From positions 268,353 through 332,352 of the forward strand of contig JAJQGB010000009.1 of NCBI GenBank assembly GCA_021200775.1: a stretch of 64,000 nucleotides of DNA. Reading direction: 5' to 3'. The notes below the pieces were generated by a model that saw only the letters and a list, made by a program, of their open reading frames with translations, was not told the DNA's origin and did not search any database. Both the position numbers and the translations under genes were made by a program. Positions 1 to 9,244 of the stretch are shown here, one piece after another; position 1 is the first letter of the stretch; the number at the start of each line of letters is the position of its first letter. This stretch comes from Oscillospiraceae bacterium (GTDB taxonomy: Bacteria; Bacillota; Clostridia; Oscillospirales; Ruminococcaceae).

Positions 1-642
1 ATTACTGCTGATAACTCTGGGATTTATAGATTCACTATGCCTTACTATGCTGTGACCGTAAATGCCACATTCAAGAAATCGGTCTACTCGGTATCAGCAT
101 CAAATGGCGAAAATGGCACAGTGACAATCAACACTGAAAATGCTTCGATGGGAGATGAAGTCACCATAACCGCCACCGGCGAAAGGCTGTATGCAGTAGA
201 ATCTGTCATTGTCTTTGATGAGTCCGGAAATCCGGTCTCTGTCACCGACAATGGCGACGGCACGTATACGTTCACAATGCCGGCAGGAAACGTCACCGTT
301 TCAGTCTCGTTCTATAAGTATGCCTCCGACATAAGCGGTATCATCTACATAAATGATCTCTACCACGGCATCTTTATCAACGGAAACCTTGCTACATTTC
401 TGCACACAGTCAATGAAGCCGGCTACTGCACCGTTTGTGGAGAATATATCGGAGTGGAAGAGGCTGAAGAAGTCGGGACTGTCGAAGAGACAGTCGAAAT
501 CACCGAACCAATCGAGGACACAAACACCGAGTCCGAGCCGGAGGAATCCGAGCCGGAAACCAACCCAACAACCGGAATCGCAGTAGCGCTACTGCCAATG
601 GTGGTGGTGATGGCAATTGCGGTTGTAGGTAAACGGCGATAA
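1..642 (+). CDS. C-terminal part of a wall-anchored surface protein (5' end outside window)
   Basis: The reading frame is open from base 1, so the start lies upstream. The visible 213 residues hold at least two beta-rich repeats ending in a similar block (YRFTMPYYAVTVNATF and YTFTMPAGNVTVSVSF), as in Listeria-Bacteroides/InlB-B-type extracellular repeats. An acidic Glu/Thr/Pro-rich spacer follows, then NPTTG, about 18 hydrophobic residues and a KRR tail, which matches a sortase sorting signal with an NPxTG-type motif. The protein is probably exported and linked to the cell wall; its ligand cannot be told from this fragment. Confidence is high for a surface anchor and low for function. Confidence 0.8.
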   Translation: MTADNSGIYRFTMPYYAVTVNATFKKSVYSVSASNGENGTVTINTENASMGDEVTITATGERLYAVESVIVFDESGNPVSVTDNGDGTYTFTMPAGNVTVSVSFYKYASDISGIIYINDLYHGIFINGNLATFLHTVNEAGYCTVCGEYIGVEEAEEVGTVEETVEITEPIEDTNTESEPEESEPETNPTTGIAVALLPMVVVMAIAVVGKRR

Positions 643-739
643 TTATGTAGGGGGGCGGATAGCATCAGCCCGTTACGTGTGCCGAAGGGTTTTCGGACGG
701 GCAGTTAGCGAAGATAACTGTATAACCAGACACTACTTA

Positions 740-768
740 TTGCATTTATGCCCTCTTTGTGCTATACT
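740..768 (+). promoter_or_regulatory. Promoter of the ANT(6)-like gene
   Basis: TTGCAT (740-745) and TATACT (763-768) are separated by 17 bp, about 30 bp upstream of the start at 799. This is a good sigma-A type match. Confidence 0.65.
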
Positions 769-798
769 TATATCATTAAAGCACAAGGAGGGCAAATT

Positions 799-1650
799 AT
801 GCGTTCAAATGAGGAAATGTTAAGGCTTATTGCCGACACGGCGAAAAGGGACCCGAATGTCCGGGCGGCTGTTCTGAGCGGTTCCCGGGCGGACAGTTCG
901 AGACCGGAAGATGTCTATCAGGACTATGATGTCGCATTTCTCGTCAGGAATCTCGAACCGTATTTCAACAACCCATGCTATATTGAGCGAACCTTCGGCA
1001 AGGTTCTCATCATGCAGTTGCCCGACCTTAATGATAACCCGGGGCTGACTCTTGAAACCGCCGAGAAGTTCACATATCTCACTATTTTTGAGGACGGCAC
1101 CCGCCTCGACCTCACCGTCACGACCGCTATGCCCGACTGGGGCAACGAGCCGATGAAGGTTCTCTTCGACCGGGAAGGACACCTTTCTGACAATCTCGAC
1201 AACGAGTGCTATATGGTGCATGAGCCCACGCAGGAGGAGTTTTCCGCCTGCTGTAACGAGTTCTGGTGGTGCCTGAATAACGTCGCAAAGGGACTCCGGC
1301 GGGAGGAGATTCCCTATGCCAAAGCGATGTTTGAGGAGACCCTCCGCCCAGAGCTGAATAAGGTTGTCAGCTGGTACATCGGCACCATCTCCGACTTCTC
1401 CGTCTCCACCGGCAAGAAGGGCAAGTATTTTAAAAAGTACCTCCCCGACAGCATCTATGGGAAATATCTGAGAACCTACTCATCTCCCGACATCTCGAAG
1501 ATGTGGACAAGCCTTGTCAACACCTGCAAACTCTTCTCCGACCTCGCAAGAATAGTTGCCCAGGACTTAAGTCTCGACTATAACGCCAAAGAAGAGGACG
1601 GCGCAAGGCTGTATATGATGAATGTTAAGGGTGGGGTGTATGAGAAGTAA
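799..1650 (+). CDS. Aminoglycoside 6-adenylyltransferase-like protein (ANT(6) family)
   Basis: This 283-residue protein has the expected ANT(6) length. The nucleotidyltransferase signature is visible near residue 30 (LSGSRAD) with the metal-binding acidic pair downstream (YQDYDVAFLV). ANT(6) enzymes adenylylate streptomycin in the cytoplasm using ATP. The start at ATG 799 is chosen because AAGGAGGG lies six bases upstream; the longer open frame from 748 overlaps the promoter. It is a single gene between the surface protein and a toxin-antitoxin pair, so it may be a resistance gene carried in an accessory patch, or a chromosomal homologue with another substrate. Resistance itself cannot be concluded from sequence. 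Confidence 0.85.
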   Translation: MRSNEEMLRLIADTAKRDPNVRAAVLSGSRADSSRPEDVYQDYDVAFLVRNLEPYFNNPCYIERTFGKVLIMQLPDLNDNPGLTLETAEKFTYLTIFEDGTRLDLTVTTAMPDWGNEPMKVLFDREGHLSDNLDNECYMVHEPTQEEFSACCNEFWWCLNNVAKGLRREEIPYAKAMFEETLRPELNKVVSWYIGTISDFSVSTGKKGKYFKKYLPDSIYGKYLRTYSSPDISKMWTSLVNTCKLFSDLARIVAQDLSLDYNAKEEDGARLYMMNVKGGVYEK

Positions 1651-1698
1651 ACTTCTCGGAGAAGTGAAGAGAAACAAATTTCTTAGGCATAATTTGTG

Positions 1699-1728
1699 TT
1701 GACAAAGTACATATGTCTGTGATATAAT
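1699..1728 (+). promoter_or_regulatory. Promoter of the DinJ/YafQ pair
   Basis: TTGACA (1699-1704) and TATAAT (1723-1728) with an 18-bp spacer sit just upstream of an AGGAGG ribosome binding site. Confidence 0.8.
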
Positions 1729-1750
1729 ATCAACATAGGAGGCGCATATT

Positions 1751-2032
1751 ATGGCTAAAGTTAGCACAAATATCAGCTTGGACGCTGATTTGAAAAAAGC
1801 AGGACAGGAACTCTATGCTGATTTGGGCATGGATTTAAGCACAGCAGTAACTATTTTTATAAAGCAGTCGCTTCGTATTCAGGGGCTTCCGTTTCCTGTA
1901 ACACGAGATGTTCCGAACGCAGAGACAATTGCGGCGTTAAATGAGTATCCTGAAATGAAATCCAATCCCGAAAAATACAAGCGCTATTCTTCATTCAAAG
2001 AAGCAATGAACGAGGTACTTTCGGATGCTTAA
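1751..2032 (+). CDS. RelB/DinJ-family antitoxin
   Basis: This 93-residue protein has the N-terminal ribbon-helix-helix block of DinJ antitoxins (VSTNISLDADLKKAGQEL, then LGMDLSTAVTIFIKQ) followed by an acidic C-terminal tail that would wrap the toxin. A strong promoter and AGGAGG site precede it. It overlaps the toxin gene by eight bases, the usual translationally coupled antitoxin-first layout. The complex probably represses its own promoter through the ribbon-helix-helix domain. Confidence 0.9.
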   Translation: MAKVSTNISLDADLKKAGQELYADLGMDLSTAVTIFIKQSLRIQGLPFPVTRDVPNAETIAALNEYPEMKSNPEKYKRYSSFKEAMNEVLSDA

Positions 2033-2300
2033 TGTAGTTCTTTCAAATCACTTTAAAAAAGATTTGAAGCTCGCCTCCAAGAGAGGATGTAAGCTGGAAC
2101 TTTTAGATGAAGTGATTAACACTCTTGCAGAAGGAAAGCCACTTGCTGAAAAGCATCGTGACCATAACCTGACTGGAGAATATATTGGATTCAGAGAGTG
2201 TCATATTCAGCCGGATTGGTTGCTTGTCTATCGAGTTGAAGATGAAGACCTCATGTTGTTCTTGTTCAGAACAGGCACACACTCAGATTTGTTTTCATAA
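2025..2300 (+). CDS. YafQ/RelE-family mRNA interferase toxin
   Basis: This 91-residue protein matches the YafQ branch of RelE toxins, with an N-terminal FKKDLK helix, a central L-EKHRDH-L stretch, WLLVYR strand and FLFRTGTHSDLF C-terminus. The His and Asp residues expected of the YafQ active site are present. Such toxins cut mRNA on the ribosome and are held inactive by the DinJ partner encoded immediately upstream. A terminator follows directly, so the operon is just these two genes. Confidence 0.9.
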   Translation: MLNVVLSNHFKKDLKLASKRGCKLELLDEVINTLAEGKPLAEKHRDHNLTGEYIGFRECHIQPDWLLVYRVEDEDLMLFLFRTGTHSDLFS

Positions 2301-2326
2301 AATCTGCCCTTCGGGGCGGATTTTTT
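2300..2326 (+). terminator. Terminator of the DinJ/YafQ operon
   Basis: AATCTGCCC and GGGCGGATT form a stem with a TTCG loop, followed by six T. Confidence 0.85.
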
Positions 2327-2371
2327 GCTGTGCAGTTTTTCTCATTTCACAAACATTTCAGCAATTTGAGG

Positions 2372-3755
<1,384 letters not shown>

Positions 3756-3776
3756 TTTCGGAATAAGAAGATTTTG

Positions 3777-3808
3777 AAGGGACTTTCTTTCGGGGAAGTC
3801 CCTTTTTT
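3777..3808 (+). terminator. Enolase terminator
   Basis: AAGGGACTT pairs with AAGTCCCTT, followed by a T run. Confidence 0.85.
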
Positions 3809-3821
3809 CTTGGGAAAACGA

Positions 3822-3850
3822 TTGACAAATCGTGCGGTTTGTGATATTAT
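3822..3850 (+). promoter_or_regulatory. tRNA-Leu promoter
   Basis: TTGACA (3822-3827) and TATTAT (3845-3850) with a 17-bp spacer lie 13 bp before the tRNA. Confidence 0.8.
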
Positions 3851-3863
3851 ATGTGGTGGTAAC

Positions 3864-3949
3864 GCCGCTGTGGTGGAATCGGCAGACACAAGGGACTTAA
3901 AATCCCTCGCCCCTAAAGCGTACCGGTTCAAGTCCGGTCAGCGGCACCA
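3864..3949 (+). tRNA. tRNA-Leu (anticodon TAA)
   Basis: This 86-nt tRNA has a seven-base acceptor stem GCCGCTG/CAGCGGC, anticodon stem AGGGA/TCCCT with loop CTTAAAA (anticodon TAA, reading UUA), a long variable arm typical of class II tRNA-Leu, a GTTCAAG T-loop and an encoded CCA. It has its own promoter and terminator. Confidence 0.97.
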
Positions 3950-3969
3950 CAGCTCGCCTTGCGAGCTAA

Positions 3970-4006
3970 TAAAGAATCCCTGAACTTTGTTCGGGGATTC
4001 TTTATT
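3970..4006 (+). terminator. Terminator after tRNA-Leu
   Basis: AAAGAATCCC and GGGATTCTTT form a long stem downstream of the tRNA, ending in TTTATT. Confidence 0.85.
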
Positions 4007-4030
4007 CAGCGACTTTTGCCCATTTCGATA

Positions 4031-4059
4031 TTGCTTTATTCTGAGATTTGTGTTACAAT
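4031..4059 (+). promoter_or_regulatory. Promoter of the restriction-modification operon
   Basis: TTGCTT (4031-4036) and TACAAT (4054-4059) are 17 bp apart and about 70 bp before the methyltransferase start. Confidence 0.6.
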
Positions 4060-4131
4060 AAATTCAGGTATAATGAGAGAACGAGAAAGATATGATTAAC
4101 TGAAAGTAGAAATTTCAAGGAGAGGATTTTA

Positions 4132-5367
4132 ATGAACCTGCTTTCGCTTTTTTCGGGTTGTGGCGGAATGGACATAGGCTTTGAGGGCAATTTTAAATGC
4201 TTGAAAAGGTCTATTAATTCTGATATGCACCCGTATTGGATAAAAAGCGATTACGGTGAGTGGGTTACTGTGCAACCTACGATTTTTAAGACGGTATTTG
4301 CTAATGATATTCGACCAGACGCAAAGGTGGCATGGGTTTCTTATTTTACTGAGCATGGTTTAAAGGAAAGTGCCAATGACATTTATCACCTGAAAAGTAT
4401 TGTAGATCTCGTAAAAGAATCGAAAGCCGGAAAAAAAGTGTTTCCAGATAATATAGATATTGTAACCGGTGGCTTCCCTTGTCAGGATTTTTCTGTTGCA
4501 GGAAAGCGGCTTGGATTCAACTCCCACAAAAGCCACTTAGGCTCAGCATTGGCGGAAGATGAACCGTCTGTTGAGAGCAGAGGGCAACTTTATATGTGGA
4601 TGCGTGAAGTTATTTCCATTACGTTACCTAAAGTTTTTGTTGCCGAAAATGTGAAGGGTTTAACCAATCTTAATGATGTAAAAGAAGTTATCGAGCATGA
4701 CTTTGCAAGTGCGGGCGATAATGGCTATATAGTCGTGCCGGCAGAAGTTTTATATGCGCCATCTTACGGAGTTCCTCAATCGAGGGAGCGTGTTATTTTC
4801 TTCGGATTCAAAAAGAGTGCACTAAAGGAAGACGCAAAATGGGCTTTAACACAACCGGAAATACCAGCAAAATACAGTCCGTATCCGATTGAAACTCACG
4901 GAAAAAGTAAAATGCCGTTTGTAACTTGTTCAGATGCTTTTATAGGTCTTTCCGAACCGCAAGATTCATGCGACCCATCTCAAAAGGCTTTTTCACGAGC
5001 AAAATATATTGGTACACATTGTCAAGGACAAAAAGAAGTCGACCTTGATTCTATAGGTCCAACGATACGTTCCGAACATCACGGCAATATTGAATACCGT
5101 AGACTTAATGCAGAGCATGGAGGAAAGCACAAAAATGAGTTGGTAGCAGGACTCCCAGAAAGAAGATTAACCGTAAGAGAGTGTGCTAGACTTCAAACTT
5201 TACCAGATGACTATCAATTTATATTAAATAAATCCGATAACAATATTGCCGTGTCATCGAGTGATGCTTATAGACTTATAGGAAATGCAGTTCCTTGTGT
5301 TTTGGCTTATAATATTGCAAAAAACTTAGAAGAAAAATGGCTTTTGTACTTTGAGGAGGAAAACTGA
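4132..5367 (+). CDS. DNA (cytosine-5-)-methyltransferase of a type II R-M system
   Basis: This 411-residue C5-cytosine methyltransferase shows motif I SLFSGCGGMDIGFE at the N-terminus, motif IV GGFPCQDFSVAG with the catalytic Cys, motif VI VFVAENVKGL, motif VIII QSRERV, and motif X near the C-terminus (RLIGNAVPCVLAYNIA). It transfers a methyl group from S-adenosylmethionine to cytosine in its recognition site, protecting host DNA. The start at 4132 follows AAGGAGAGG. It overlaps the next gene by one base (TGATG), so the pair is translationally coupled. Two tRNA genes flank the pair, a common insertion setting for accessory genes. Confidence 0.95.
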   Translation: MNLLSLFSGCGGMDIGFEGNFKCLKRSINSDMHPYWIKSDYGEWVTVQPTIFKTVFANDIRPDAKVAWVSYFTEHGLKESANDIYHLKSIVDLVKESKAGKKVFPDNIDIVTGGFPCQDFSVAGKRLGFNSHKSHLGSALAEDEPSVESRGQLYMWMREVISITLPKVFVAENVKGLTNLNDVKEVIEHDFASAGDNGYIVVPAEVLYAPSYGVPQSRERVIFFGFKKSALKEDAKWALTQPEIPAKYSPYPIETHGKSKMPFVTCSDAFIGLSEPQDSCDPSQKAFSRAKYIGTHCQGQKEVDLDSIGPTIRSEHHGNIEYRRLNAEHGGKHKNELVAGLPERRLTVRECARLQTLPDDYQFILNKSDNNIAVSSSDAYRLIGNAVPCVLAYNIAKNLEEKWLLYFEEEN

Positions 5368-6431
5368 TGATTATTTCGGAAAACAAGAAACCGCCGCTGG
5401 AGGATTTCAAAAGTTTGATGTCGCAGACAGATAACTTATTAAATGCTAATGCAAAGGCTAATGAAGAATATTTTTGTAAGCGTGGCGGCAAGTTGCTGGA
5501 AAGTGATGTCTTTGATGCTGTAAAAAAGTCGGCAATTGGGACACCATTTGAGGGAAGTATTCAACTTATTTCAGGCGCATCATTCCCGGATATTGTGGCT
5601 GGCAACTATTACGGAGTCGAAGTTAAAAGTACTGAAGGCGACCACTGGACATCAATAGGTAGTAGTATTCTTGAGTCTACAAGAAATCCAAATGTCGAAA
5701 GAATTTATCTGACATTTGGAAAATTAGGCAAGCCGGTTCAATTTCTTTCACGTCCTTATGAAGAGTGTTTGTCGGATATTGCGGTTACTCATTATCCGAG
5801 ATACAGGATTGATATGCGACTAGAGTCCGGGGAAACGATATTCGATAAAATGGGCATACCGTATGATGACCTTAGAAAGTTAGATAATCCGGTAGCTCCT
5901 GTATCAAGGTATTATAAGTCACGATTGAAGGAAGGAGAGAGTCTTTGGTGGGCGGCTGATGATGTCAGCGGAGAAGAGACGGCGGTTTCGGCAACTATAA
6001 AGTTATGGACTGCTCTGACCCCACAAGAAAAAGAAGCTGTAACAGTTCAAGGATATGTTCTATTTCCGGAAATTTTAGGGAAGGGATGTAAGAAGTATAA
6101 TCGCTATGCCTTATGGCTTGCTACAAGCAAAGGAATTGTAAATACCAATATACGTGATAGCTTTTCTGCAGGTGGAAAGGCTTTGATGAGAACTGTAGAT
6201 GGCGTTGAAGTAAGAATGCCCGCTGCTTTCGGACGAATAAAAAAATACCGTAGTATGATTGAAGATATGATAAAGTCTGCTGACGAAAAATCACTATTGG
6301 AATATTGGAAAGCCAATAAGATTGATGACAACCGTGTTTGCCAGTGGTGTAAGCTCGTTGCAACTGAAGCCTCTTCAGAAGTTGGTTATGATTTAGCATG
6401 GAAGGTGTTACGAGGAATATTCGCAATATAA
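5367..6431 (+). CDS. Predicted type II restriction endonuclease
   Basis: This 354-residue protein is coupled to the methyltransferase. It contains a PD-(D/E)xK-like core near residues 72-90: FPDIVAGNYYGVEVKST, where the Asp and the E-V-K triplet would bind Mg2+. The nuclease call rests on this motif and on the gene pairing; I do not recognise the recognition specificity. Base composition is more AT-rich than the flanking housekeeping DNA, which fits acquisition with the methyltransferase. Confidence 0.8.
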   Translation: MIISENKKPPLEDFKSLMSQTDNLLNANAKANEEYFCKRGGKLLESDVFDAVKKSAIGTPFEGSIQLISGASFPDIVAGNYYGVEVKSTEGDHWTSIGSSILESTRNPNVERIYLTFGKLGKPVQFLSRPYEECLSDIAVTHYPRYRIDMRLESGETIFDKMGIPYDDLRKLDNPVAPVSRYYKSRLKEGESLWWAADDVSGEETAVSATIKLWTALTPQEKEAVTVQGYVLFPEILGKGCKKYNRYALWLATSKGIVNTNIRDSFSAGGKALMRTVDGVEVRMPAAFGRIKKYRSMIEDMIKSADEKSLLEYWKANKIDDNRVCQWCKLVATEASSEVGYDLAWKVLRGIFAI

Positions 6432-6480
6432 TCAACTTAACACGATGTTCTCTGTTTGCTAATGAAATCACTATAAGTCA

Positions 6481-6511
6481 AGCAGTTCGCTGTAGTGGCG
6501 GACTGCTTTTC
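6481..6511 (+). terminator. Terminator of the R-M operon
   Basis: AGCAGTTCGC and GCGGACTGCT form a stem followed by TTTTC. Confidence 0.75.
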
Positions 6512-6538
6512 TTTCCAAAAACTTTTTCAATTTCCCTA

Positions 6539-6567
6539 TTGCATTTTCCCACAACTTGTGATATAAT
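6539..6567 (+). promoter_or_regulatory. tRNA-His promoter
   Basis: TTGCAT (6539-6544) and TATAAT (6562-6567) are 17 bp apart, 20 bp before the tRNA. Confidence 0.75.
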
Positions 6568-6587
6568 CACTCTGTTGTTCAGAAAAT

Positions 6588-6665
6588 GGTGGGTATAGCG
6601 TAGTTGGTTAACGCGTCAGATTGTGGTTCTGAAGACCGTCGGTTCGAGTCCGACTATCCACCCCA
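6588..6665 (+). tRNA. tRNA-His (anticodon GTG)
   Basis: The sequence includes the extra 5' G (G-1) opposite C73 that is diagnostic for tRNA-His, acceptor stem GTGGGTA/TATCCAC, anticodon loop TTGTGGT, T-loop GGTTCGAG and an encoded CCA. Confidence 0.97.
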
Positions 6666-6670
6666 GAATC

Positions 6671-6699
6671 AAGCGGCTTCAGTTTGGAGCCGCTTTTTT
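6671..6699 (+). terminator. Terminator after tRNA-His
   Basis: AAGCGGCTTC and GGAGCCGCTT form a stem followed by TTTTT. Confidence 0.85.
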
Positions 6700-6708
6700 A
6701 TTCTATAT

Positions 6709-6736
6709 TGAACCTTTTTCGCCCGATTCACGACTA
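6709..6736 (+). promoter_or_regulatory. Candidate ECF-type promoter of the sigma gene
   Basis: TGAACC (6709-6714) and CGACTA (6731-6736) are separated by 16 bp. This resembles an ECF promoter (AAC-type -35, CGAC/CGTC-type -10) and suggests autoregulation. This is pattern matching only. Confidence 0.4.
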
Positions 6737-6777
6737 TATAAGTGAAACCGGTTTTAAATCACAAGGAGGTGAGGCGA

Positions 6778-8091
6778 GTGGAAACTGCCAAACAAATTGA
6801 ATTTGAGAGACTTTTGCGGGAGAACAAGACGGCGGTCGAGCGCTTCGTCAGGTTTAAAATCCCGGCGGATTCGGGAGCCGAAGACGTTTTGCAGGAGGTC
6901 TACCTTGCGGCATACTTGGGCTTCGAGCGTCTCGAAAACCGGGAGAATTTCAAGCCGTGGATTCTGGGCATCGCCAGGAACAAGTGTCGTGACAGATACC
7001 GTGAGATGGCACGGGAGCTCGAACTTGTGGATATCGAAAGCGTCCCCGAGGAAAAACTCTCCATCGGCATCCACGGAATCAGTGTCCAAAGCGACGTTTC
7101 GGAGGCGTTGGGAGAACTCTCAGACCGTGACAGCGAAATTCTACGGCTGTACTACCTAAAACAGCTTCCGCAGGCGGACATCGCCAAAGTCTTGGGAATC
7201 CCCATAGGCACCGTCAAAAGCCGCCTCCATTATGCAAAAAGCCGTTTACGGGAAAAGTTCCCCGAACGGCGTAACACCAAGAAAGAAGAGGATATCATGA
7301 ATAACAAATTAAACACCATGCCGGAGTTCATTCCGGATTACAAAATCGAAAAATCTCCGCTTCAGCCGTTCCCGGTCAAGTGGGAGGAGATGATGGGCTG
7401 GTTCGTCGTCCCGAGACTGGGCGAGAAGCTCAGCTGGGCGATGTACGACTTCCCCGAAAGGAAAAAGACCGAGGAAGTAGTAATGGAGGTCACCGGCAAA
7501 GCAGTCGTTCACGGAATCGAGGGCGTCGAGATTCACGCCACTGAATTCGACCCGATGGAGGCTAACGCTACCGGCGACAACCCCGTCCACCGTTTATTTA
7601 TAGCTCAGCTCACCGACACCCATTCAAGAATCCTTGCTGAGAGCCATTTTGAGGACGGCACCCGCAAGCTCTACACTTTCCTTGACGGCGACGATTTCCT
7701 CGATAACTGGGGCTTCGGCGAGGACAACTGTGGCAACGAGGTGAATCTCGTCCCGAAGGGCATCATCCGGAGGGACGGCGACAGTATCACCTGCGCTGGC
7801 TCCAAGAACGTCCTTGATGTCGTCGGTCGCTACACCGTCACCATCGGCGGCAAAGTTTACGAAACCGTCTGCGTCATTGATATCGAGAATTATCAGGACG
7901 GCGTCGTAGCCGAGCAGTATCTCGACGAATCCGGCAGAACCATCCTCTGGCGCCGCTTCAATGCCGACACCTGGGCAATAGGGAAGTACCAAAAGCCCTG
8001 GACCGAGCTCCTGCCCGAAAACGAAACCATCACCGTAAACGGCAATAAGTTCGTCCATTGGTATGACTGCGTGACGAGTTATATTCTGTAA
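6778..8091 (+). CDS. ECF sigma factor with a long C-terminal extension
   Basis: Residues 1-75 form a sigma-70 region 2 (DVLQEVYLAAYLGFERLE, WILGIARNKCRDRYR) and residues 100-165 a region 4 with a helix-turn-helix (LPQADIAKVLGIPIGTVKSRLHYAKSRLR). A typical ECF factor stops here at about 170-190 residues. This one continues in frame for about 260 residues of mixed alpha/beta sequence without a membrane segment. The GTG start at 6778 is chosen because AAGGAGGTG sits eight bases upstream. Just after the junction is an internal ATG (7297, MNNKLNTMPEF) preceded by AAGAAGAGG, so the second part may also be made separately. The extension may be a sensory or anti-sigma-like domain fused to the factor; I do not recognise the family. 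Confidence 0.8.
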   Translation: METAKQIEFERLLRENKTAVERFVRFKIPADSGAEDVLQEVYLAAYLGFERLENRENFKPWILGIARNKCRDRYREMARELELVDIESVPEEKLSIGIHGISVQSDVSEALGELSDRDSEILRLYYLKQLPQADIAKVLGIPIGTVKSRLHYAKSRLREKFPERRNTKKEEDIMNNKLNTMPEFIPDYKIEKSPLQPFPVKWEEMMGWFVVPRLGEKLSWAMYDFPERKKTEEVVMEVTGKAVVHGIEGVEIHATEFDPMEANATGDNPVHRLFIAQLTDTHSRILAESHFEDGTRKLYTFLDGDDFLDNWGFGEDNCGNEVNLVPKGIIRRDGDSITCAGSKNVLDVVGRYTVTIGGKVYETVCVIDIENYQDGVVAEQYLDESGRTILWRRFNADTWAIGKYQKPWTELLPENETITVNGNKFVHWYDCVTSYIL

Positions 8092-8095
8092 TATG

Positions 8096-8132
8096 AAAGC
8101 CCCATTCACAATTGCTGTGGATGGGGCTTAAC
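8096..8132. terminator. Bidirectional terminator between convergent genes
   Basis: AAGCCCCATTCACA pairs with TGTGGATGGGGCTT in the gap between the sigma gene and the toxin on the other strand. Confidence 0.75.
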
Positions 8133-8133
8133 T

Positions 8134-8463
8134 TTACAGATTGTACTTTATAATTCTCTGTCTTGCAATGTCATAAACTTCTTCATCGGCTCTTGCACCG
8201 ATTACGATTACCAGCATTTTGTCTTCCTGTCTGACTACCTTGTACACGACACGGATTCCTTCGGAACGGAGCTTGATTTTGAGAAAACCCGTCAGGTCGT
8301 TGCCGCCCTTGTTTCCAAGGGGCTTGCCAAGACCTCCTTCAGTTGTCGGAAGCGGATTTGCCTTGACTTTCTCTATTGCCTTTAAGACAAGTTTTTTTGG
8401 ACTTCTGTCAAGACTATCCAAATCTTCCCACGCTTCATCTAAATACTTTACCGTCCAGTTCAT
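8134..8463 (-). CDS. RelE/ParE-superfamily toxin
   Basis: This 109-residue basic protein has the RelE-like plan: N-terminal WTVKYLDEAWEDLDSL helix, a central K--L-GKPLGN segment, IKLRSEGIRVVYKV strands and a C-terminal VIVIGARADEEVYDIA. It is read from the minus strand and overlaps the end of its antitoxin gene by four bases. Such toxins usually cut mRNA at the ribosome. The exact subgroup cannot be decided by eye. Confidence 0.8.
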   Translation of the reverse strand: MNWTVKYLDEAWEDLDSLDRSPKKLVLKAIEKVKANPLPTTEGGLGKPLGNKGGNDLTGFLKIKLRSEGIRVVYKVVRQEDKMLVIVIGARADEEVYDIARQRIIKYNL

Positions 8464-8780
8464 TCGATATCCACATCAATGTCTGCAAGGTCTTCTTTGG
8501 TGATTCCAAGCCTTTCGTAAACCTCTTCCTCAGACAAAAGTTTATCTGGGTCGAAATGAGACATTCTTTCGGTAGCAATAGCGAGAAGCTGTGCGTCGTT
8601 TACTTCATCCATCAGCCTGATATATTCCTCGGGTGAGAGAAGGATACACTCCGGCGCATTGTTCTTGATGACGACTTTCGGACCATCACGACGGACTTCT
8701 TCAAAAATTTTGCCAGCCTGCCCACGGTTGAACAGGGTAATCGGAACGGTATTTTCAATTGCACTTCTGAGATTAACCAT
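8460..8780 (-). CDS. Phd/YefM-family antitoxin
   Basis: This 106-residue protein carries the Phd/YefM N-terminal DNA-binding fold (VNLRSAIENTVPITLFNRGQAG, then EEVRRDGPKVVIKNN and the typical ECILLSPEEYIRLMDE helix) and an acidic tail. I chose ATG 8780 because AAGGAGG lies at a proper distance; a GTG at 8792 overlaps that site. It lies upstream of the toxin and probably represses the promoter. Confidence 0.85.
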   Translation of the reverse strand: MVNLRSAIENTVPITLFNRGQAGKIFEEVRRDGPKVVIKNNAPECILLSPEEYIRLMDEVNDAQLLAIATERMSHFDPDKLLSEEEVYERLGITKEDLADIDVDIE

Positions 8781-8804
8781 GATGCCGTTCACCTCCTTGC
8801 TAAT

Positions 8805-8833
8805 AGTATATCATAGTAAGACTTATTTGTCAA
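8805..8833 (-). promoter_or_regulatory. Promoter of the Phd/RelE-type pair
   Basis: On the minus strand TTGACA (8833-8828) and TATACT (8810-8805) are separated by 17 bp. Confidence 0.8.
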
Positions 8834-8924
8834 CTTTACAGCAACAAATTTCTCGACAAAAGTGTCAGAATATAATTAAATTCGCCGATGTCCGAAATCT
8901 CATAACACAGCTAAATAATTTATA

Positions 8925-8952
8925 TTGACATAGTCAGGGGGGGTAGTAGAAT
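8925..8952 (+). promoter_or_regulatory. Promoter with a G7 tract in its spacer (first peptide gene)
   Basis: TTGACA (8925-8930) and TAGAAT (8947-8952) flank a 16-bp spacer containing GGGGGGG at 8937-8943, then TAG. Each added G would bring the spacer closer to 17 bp. Poly-G runs between -35 and -10 tune promoter strength by slippage in other bacteria, for example Neisseria porA. The same layout recurs at 9245. Confidence 0.65.
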
Positions 8953-9002
8953 AATAGGTAGAATTTTTATTTACCCAAAGTGGCACGGGAGGTTATTTTG
9001 TC

Positions 9003-9125
9003 ATGTATGAGAAATATGAGATGGAAATTAAGGAATTTGAGGAGGATGCCTTTGTAAGAACCGTGTCTGGCTTCGATAGTGGTGAAAGCACTTGGAGCCT
9101 CAAACCGAACAGAAGCGACAGCTGA
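9003..9125 (+). CDS. Short acidic peptide, type MYEKYEME (copy 1)
   Basis: A 40-residue peptide starts at ATG 9003 behind GGGAGG. It begins MYEKYEMEIKEFEEDAF and ends WSLKPNRSDS. The first eight codons are identical at the DNA level to those of the second peptide at 9565, while the C-terminal halves differ. A conserved leader-like start with a variable tail is the pattern of modified or exported peptides. It has its own G7 promoter and is followed by a hairpin. A processed or phosphorylated peptide is an inference; nothing in the sequence proves modification. Confidence 0.6.
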   Translation: MYEKYEMEIKEFEEDAFVRTVSGFDSGESTWSLKPNRSDS

Positions 9126-9150
9126 ATATCTGACTTTGGCAAAACTAATC

Positions 9151-9190
9151 GAATCCCCCGTAACTGGCTTTGGCTGGTTGGGGACTTATT
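9151..9190 (+). terminator. Hairpin after the first peptide gene
   Basis: ATCCCC and GGGGAC flank inner complementary segments GGC/GCT, followed by TTATTTG. The sequence resembles the hairpin at 9714, so the two peptide units share downstream as well as upstream elements. Confidence 0.55.
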
Positions 9191-9244
9191 TGTAAAAATA
9201 TTAATCATACCCACATAAATTGATATTGAGCTAAAAACTTTATA

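Noticed and set aside
650-660. GGGGGG run followed by C after the first gene
   Set aside because: It has six G and no TA, so it does not belong to the G7TA family.
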